Assembly (NCBI GenBank): GCA_900318665.1
Contig: ONLQ01000001.1
Location: forward strand, 62,001 to 126,000
From: an uncultured Bacteroidales bacterium
Lineage (GTDB): Bacteria > Bacteroidota > Bacteroidia > Bacteroidales > P3
DNA: 64,000 bases
Direction of reading: 5' to 3'
Shown here: piece after piece, positions 60,085-64,000 of the stretch
Layout of the letters: each line of letters opens with the position of its first letter
Position numbering within the stretch: position 1 is the stretch's first letter
Position numbers and translations under genes: made by a program
The notes under the pieces: model-generated
What the model was told of the DNA's origin: nothing
What the model saw: only the letters and a program-made list of their open reading frames with translations
Databases searched by the model: none

Positions 60085-62217
60085 ATGAAAATTTACCAGA
60101 CATCCGACATTCGCAACATCGCCCTCGTGGGTGGTGCCAAGTCAGGCAAAACCACTATGGCCGAGGCCATGGCCTTCTGTGGAGGCCTCATCAACCGCCG
60201 CGGCACCGTTGACGGCAAGAACACCATTTCCGACTATCGCGACATCGAACTCGACCGCAAATACTCTGTCGAGACGACCCTTATGTACACCGAGTTCGGT
60301 GGCAAGAAATTCAACATCCTCGATGTCCCCGGTTTCGCCGACTATCAGGGCGAACTCGTTTCGGCTCTCAACGTCGTTGAGGCTGCCGTCGTCGTGGTCA
60401 ACGCACAGAGCGGCGTCGAAGTTGGCACCGAGATTGCTAACCGCTATGCTGCCAAACTCGACACCCCCATGCTCTTCGTCGTCAACCATCTCGATGCTGA
60501 GAAGGCTAATTTCGACGATAGCGTCAATCAGTTGAAAGACTACTTCGGTGGCAAGTGCACCGTGCTGCAGTTCCCCACCAACGCAGGTCTGGGCTTCAAC
60601 CAGGTTGTTGACATCGTGGCCAACAAGATGTACACCTTCGCCGACGGCAAGATGACCGAGGCCGAAATCCCCGCCGAGTATGCCGACCGTGCCGAAGAGA
60701 TGCGCATGGCCCTCGTTGAGGAAGCCGCCGCTGCCGACGACGCTCTCATGGAGAAATATTTTGAGAATGGCGACCTCACTCCCGAGGAACTCACCAAGGC
60801 TCTCAAACTCGCTATTGACAAGCGCGACCTTTTCCCCATCCTCTGCACCTCCGCCAAAGAGAATATGGGTGTTGCTCGTCTGCTCGAATTCATCGGTCAG
60901 AACGTTCCCGCTCCCAACGAGGTTTTCGATGCCAAGAAAACCAAGGGTGGCAAGGAACTCAAAAACGATTCCTCCAATCCCACCGTTGCTTTCGCTTTCA
61001 AGAGTGCCAAGGACAAGAACCTCGGCGAAATCACCTATCTCCGCATCTATGATGGCGAATTGGCAGAAAGCCAGGATGTCGTCAACGCCTGCAACCAGAG
61101 CAAAGAGCGCGTCAGCCAGGTGCTCGTCTGCAGCGGCAAAGACCGTCAGAAAGTCGAGAAGGCTTGTGCCGGCGACATCGTCTGCACCATCAAACTCAAA
61201 GACGTCAAAATCAACCAGACTCTCACCACTCCTAAGAATACCGACGACGCTGTAGTCGAAATCGAGTTCCCGACTCCTATCCACACCGTCGCCGTCAAGG
61301 CTGCCAACAGCAACGACGACGAGAAGGTTGGTGCCGCACTGAAAGACCTCTGCATGTACGACCGCAGCCTCTCTCTCGAGAATAGCCGCGAACTCCGTCA
61401 GGTCATTCTCGGCTGCCAGGGCGAACTCCACCTCAACACCATCAAGTGGTATTTCGACAACCAGTACAAACTCGCTGTCAACTTCACCGCTCCCAACGTT
61501 CCTTATCGTGAGACCATCACCAAGAGCGCTGAGGCTATGTATCGCCACAAGAAACAGTCCGGCGGTAGCGGCCAGTTTGGCGAGGTCCACATGCTCGTCG
61601 AGCCTTACTATGACGGCATGCCCAACCAGACCAAGTACCCCATCCGCGACACTCAGGAATATCCTCTCGAGTGGGGTGGCAAACTGGTCTTCAACAACTG
61701 CATCGTTGGTGGTGCCATCGACGCCCGCTTCATGCCCGCCATCCTCAAAGGTATCATGGAGAAGATGGAGCAAGGTCCTCTGACCGGTTCCTACGCCCGC
61801 GACATCGTGGTCAACATCTACGATGGTAAGATGCACCCCGTGGACAGCAACGAAACCGCCTTCAAGATTGCCGGTCGTACCGCTTTCCGCGAGGCCTTCA
61901 AGCAGGCTGCTCCCAAGATTAAAGAGCCCATCTACGATGTGGCCGTTACCGTTCCTACCGAGAGCCAGGGAGGCGTCATGACCGACCTCCAAGGCCGTCG
62001 CGCCATGGTGCTCGGTATGGAGTCCGAAGGCAAATACACCACCCTCAAAGCCAAAGCCCCTCTCGCCGAAATGAACCGCTACTGCACCGCCCTCAGTTCG
62101 CTCACCAGTGGCCGTGGTACTTTCACCATGACCTTCAGCAGCTACGAGCTCGTCCCCACCGACGTGCAGCAAGCCCTTCTCAAAGCCTACGAAGAGGCCG
62201 CATCAGACGAAGAGTAG
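60085..62217 (+). CDS. fusA2: Elongation factor G paralogue EF-G2, GTPase-deficient type
   Basis: 710 residues with all EF-G domains. The GTPase motifs are altered: P-loop GGAKSGKTT (16-24) in place of AHIDAGKTT, switch II DVPGFADY where EF-G has DTPGHVDF (catalytic His replaced by Phe), and NHLD for NKMD. These changes match the Bacteroides EF-G2 group, which is reported to promote translocation without hydrolysing GTP and to matter under starvation and in gut colonisation. Domains II-V are well kept ('GGSGQFGEVHMLVEP', 'LTSGRGTFTMTFSSYELVP'). A canonical EF-G must be encoded elsewhere. Confidence 0.93.
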   Translation: MKIYQTSDIRNIALVGGAKSGKTTMAEAMAFCGGLINRRGTVDGKNTISDYRDIELDRKYSVETTLMYTEFGGKKFNILDVPGFADYQGELVSALNVVEAAVVVVNAQSGVEVGTEIANRYAAKLDTPMLFVVNHLDAEKANFDDSVNQLKDYFGGKCTVLQFPTNAGLGFNQVVDIVANKMYTFADGKMTEAEIPAEYADRAEEMRMALVEEAAAADDALMEKYFENGDLTPEELTKALKLAIDKRDLFPILCTSAKENMGVARLLEFIGQNVPAPNEVFDAKKTKGGKELKNDSSNPTVAFAFKSAKDKNLGEITYLRIYDGELAESQDVVNACNQSKERVSQVLVCSGKDRQKVEKACAGDIVCTIKLKDVKINQTLTTPKNTDDAVVEIEFPTPIHTVAVKAANSNDDEKVGAALKDLCMYDRSLSLENSRELRQVILGCQGELHLNTIKWYFDNQYKLAVNFTAPNVPYRETITKSAEAMYRHKKQSGGSGQFGEVHMLVEPYYDGMPNQTKYPIRDTQEYPLEWGGKLVFNNCIVGGAIDARFMPAILKGIMEKMEQGPLTGSYARDIVVNIYDGKMHPVDSNETAFKIAGRTAFREAFKQAAPKIKEPIYDVAVTVPTESQGGVMTDLQGRRAMVLGMESEGKYTTLKAKAPLAEMNRYCTALSSLTSGRGTFTMTFSSYELVPTDVQQALLKAYEEAASDEE

Positions 62218-62241
62218 TTCAATACTCATACATCATCAAAG

Positions 62242-62272
62242 GAGAGGCATTTTTACAATGCCTCTCTTTTTT
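62242..62272 (+). terminator. Terminator after fusA2
   Basis: GAGAGGCATT (62242-62251) pairs with AATGCCTCTC (62257-62266), then TTTTTT. Confidence 0.93.
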
Positions 62273-62338
62273 CTTAAAAACAAGTCGCTTGAAGTCCTAC
62301 GAAATTTGTCGTGGTTTAGCGCAATGTTTTTTATTTTG

Positions 62339-62346
62339 TATCTTTG
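62339..62346 (+). promoter_or_regulatory. -7 box of the DUF481 gene
   Basis: TATCTTTG, 33 bp before the ATG at 62380; -33 region T-rich without a clear TTTG. Confidence 0.5.
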
Positions 62347-62379
62347 CTTATTGTTTATGGCAAATAAAAAAGAAATAAT

Positions 62380-63108
62380 ATGAAACAAAAACTATTCATT
62401 ATCGCACTGTTAGTGCTTTCCACCGTGGTAGCCACGGCACAAGAAAAGAAATGGAAGTTCAACATCAACGGAGGTGGCATCATCAACACCGGTAACATCA
62501 GCAATATCGCTGTCAGCCAGGGCGCGGGTGCCGACCGCAACGACAGTGTTCTGGCTTTCAGCGCCAACTATAAGTACATCTATGGCGAACAGGACCATGT
62601 GATGAACAACCGCGAACTCTCTTCCAGCCTCCAGTTCGACCTCTGGCAGTATAGCACCATCTCGCCCTTCCTCGCTGCCACCGACCTCATCAACCGTTTC
62701 AAAGGCTACGACAACAAACTCTCTTTGCTTGTCGGTGCCAAGTGGCGTATCTATTCCGTCCCCAGCATCTGCGACTACTCCATCAGTGCCGCATACGTGT
62801 CGGAGTTTATCGACTACTACGACGACGAGACGGGTCTTTCGCCCAATGTGCAGCGTCTCTCCCTGCGTGCCAAAATACGTCAAAAAATCGGCTCGACCAC
62901 GCAACTCAAGCATACCACTTTCTATATGCCGTCTTTCACTGACTTTATGGACGACTACATCATAACAAGCGTTACCAGCCTCGAAAATAACATCTACAAA
63001 AACGTATTCCTCGGCGTACAGTTCAGCCTCGAATACCGCAACCTCGTGCCGACAGGCAAAGAGTATCTCGACACAAGAACCGAGATAACCCTGCGCGTCA
63101 ATTTCTAA
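62380..63108 (+). CDS. DUF481 outer-membrane barrel protein
   Basis: 242 residues. Signal peptide ~1-21 ('LLVLSTVVATAQ'). The mature part has DUF481 features: 'WKFNINGGGIINTGN', repeated amphipathic strands ('FSANYKYIYGEQD', 'LSLLVGAKWRIYSVP') and a final strand ending 'TEITLRVNF'. DUF481/YdiY-like proteins are outer-membrane barrels of unknown role. Transcribed alone, between two strong terminators. Confidence 0.82.
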   Translation: MKQKLFIIALLVLSTVVATAQEKKWKFNINGGGIINTGNISNIAVSQGAGADRNDSVLAFSANYKYIYGEQDHVMNNRELSSSLQFDLWQYSTISPFLAATDLINRFKGYDNKLSLLVGAKWRIYSVPSICDYSISAAYVSEFIDYYDDETGLSPNVQRLSLRAKIRQKIGSTTQLKHTTFYMPSFTDFMDDYIITSVTSLENNIYKNVFLGVQFSLEYRNLVPTGKEYLDTRTEITLRVNF

Positions 63109-63122
63109 AAAAAGAGTGAAAT

Positions 63123-63167
63123 AATAGCAGCCCCCCGCACTAAAAATTAGTGCGGGGGGCTGCTATT
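63123..63167 (+). terminator. Very strong hairpin after the DUF481 gene
   Basis: A perfect 21-bp stem with a 3-nt loop (63123-63143 with 63147-63167), containing a C6/G6 block. A short TTTG follows. It probably acts in both directions. Confidence 0.85.
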
Positions 63168-63364
63168 TGTAGGTATATGTCGCCGCTATAATCGTATTCA
63201 TTTTTGCGTCTTTTACCGCATATTTGCATTTTTTCAAAAAAAAATTTAATATTGAATTTCTTTATCAATACGTCAATAATACTTTATTTATTGATAATAA
63301 GAATATTAGGTATGTTTTGCCTATTTATATAGTTATAAGAATAATATCATAATACCCCAGGAGT

Positions 63365-64000
63365 ATGAATTTTCGACGTTTATTCTTTTTGTTTATTTCG
63401 TTGATTGTCGCTAATATAATATGTGCGCAGGTGCCACAGGCTTTCCTCTATCAGATGGTCGTGCGTGACGCCAACGATGTGCTTGTGCGTAGTCATAGTG
63501 TGGGGCTGCGGCTCACGATACAGCGTAGCGGCGGCTCGCCCATCTATTATCAAGAGACGCATAATGTTATGACCGACGCCAACGGCCTGCTGCAGATAGA
63601 GGTGGGTCGCGGCACGCGTAACACCACCTACGGCGAGTTCAACGCAATCCCTTGGGGAGACTACAACGATATAGTGCTTATTTCTGATATTGACCCTGCT
63701 GGCGGTACGTCATACTCGCTTACTGCTACGCAGCCGCTGCAGGCTGTGCCCTACGCTTTTATGGCAGATGAGCATCAGAACCTCGCCAACGCCGTCACCC
63801 TCGGCAACCGCGCGGGCAACTACCAACTAAAGAGCGTCAAAGACCCCACCGACCCTCAAGATGTTATTACCAAACGCTACCTTGACTCAGTGTTAGCCGA
63901 ATTGGTGCGACGTAGCAATACTCTGACGCGCGACACTGCGGCCTGCGTCAATCCGTTAAATATGCCTTTTGCATGGCGTGGTGAGAATCGTGTTGCAGAA
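63365..64000 (+). CDS. Secreted fibre/adhesin-like protein, paralogue of the gene at 1859 (3' end outside the window)
   Basis: The frame is open from the ATG at 63365 to the window end (212 codons). Signal peptide ~1-22 ('FLFISLIVANIICAQ'). Residues ~23-130 match the N-terminal domain of the adhesin at 1859 ('FLYQMVVRDANDVLVRS', 'YYQETHNVMTDANG', 'LQAVPYAFMADE') and both continue into the same 'VKDPTDPQDVITKR' segment. The rest is unseen. A 9-bp inverted repeat (63262-63270 with 63289-63297) lies in the AT-rich upstream region. Confidence 0.85.
   Translation, partial: MNFRRLFFLFISLIVANIICAQVPQAFLYQMVVRDANDVLVRSHSVGLRLTIQRSGGSPIYYQETHNVMTDANGLLQIEVGRGTRNTTYGEFNAIPWGDYNDIVLISDIDPAGGTSYSLTATQPLQAVPYAFMADEHQNLANAVTLGNRAGNYQLKSVKDPTDPQDVITKRYLDSVLAELVRRSNTLTRDTAACVNPLNMPFAWRGENRVAE

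Noticed and set aside
60142..62172. 676-codon minus-strand open frame over fusA2
   Set aside because: Antisense shadow caused by the biased codon use of a highly expressed gene.
63247..63308. Nested AT-rich inverted repeats upstream of the last gene as an operator
   Set aside because: The 9-bp and 7-bp arms are almost pure A/T in a very AT-rich region and can arise by chance.

Overview
The window reads as chromosome of a Bacteroidales bacterium (phylum Bacteroidota). The evidence is: promoters of the -33 TTTG / 19 bp / -7 TAnnTTTG type, a tmRNA whose tag is GENNYALAA, type IX secretion C-terminal sorting domains (types A and B), a Ctc/L25 gene after prs, and the Bacteroidota families DUF4159, DUF4296, BatA and EF-G2. 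Genus cannot be fixed from this stretch. Coding density is high. The core genes look moderately GC-rich by eye; the block at about 40.7-48.7 kb is clearly more AT-rich.

Layout. 0-4 kb: secreted cell-surface proteins (the C-terminus of a GCDS-repeat T9SS protein, an outer-membrane barrel, an Ig/PKD-rich adhesin); a paralogue of the adhesin starts at 63.4 kb and runs off the window. 4.3-7.7 kb: leftward operon sulfatase-like - rsmE - DUF4159. 7.9-8.3 kb: tmRNA. 8.4-15.3 kb: type I restriction-modification locus hsdM - hsdS (frameshifted) - four-helix-bundle gene set between two arrays of 9-bp repeats - hsdR. 15.3-17.5 kb: C10 (streptopain-like) cysteine protease. 18-21 kb: adk, DUF4296 lipoprotein, tRNA-Val and tRNA-Leu(CAA), prs, rplY. 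21.2-26.5 kb: leftward cluster T9SS-B protein - nadK - Rieske-like lipoprotein - arginase-like protein - pnuT-like - thiN. 26.6-31.7 kb: TolC/HlyD/two-permease export operon. 31.9-36.5 kb: BatA protein, ABC ATPase plus permease, VanZ. 36.7-39.2 kb: radical SAM protein, then a peroxide-defence operon (ferritin-like, glutathione peroxidase, OhrR-like). 39.2-40.5 kb: LytTR regulator plus a membrane-anchored NAGPA-like protein.

The 40.65-48.84 kb block is the most unusual part. It is bounded by about 110-bp imperfect direct repeats made of tRNA-Leu 3'-end fragments and terminators, and its right end abuts the intact tRNA-Leu(CAG) gene. Inside, leftward, are a small XRE-type regulator, a DUF1848 protein with a CxxxCxxC motif, a 1628-residue protein combining a NERD domain, a Cas4/Dna2-like nuclease, an SF1 helicase and a SAM methyltransferase, and a decayed AlbA-type ATP-binding gene. 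I read it as a genomic island carrying a candidate, possibly undescribed, defence system. No integrase is visible.

49-64 kb returns to core genes: tandem tRNA-Leu genes, rlmD, rpmH, a TPR-like protein, secG, a RecD-like helicase, hup, fmt, ribH, an unusual continuous reading frame joining sigma-54 (RpoN) to an M23/LysM peptidase, a flippase, a GTPase-deficient-looking EF-G2, and a DUF481 outer-membrane protein. All functional statements rest on motifs and family knowledge read by eye; no database search was run.
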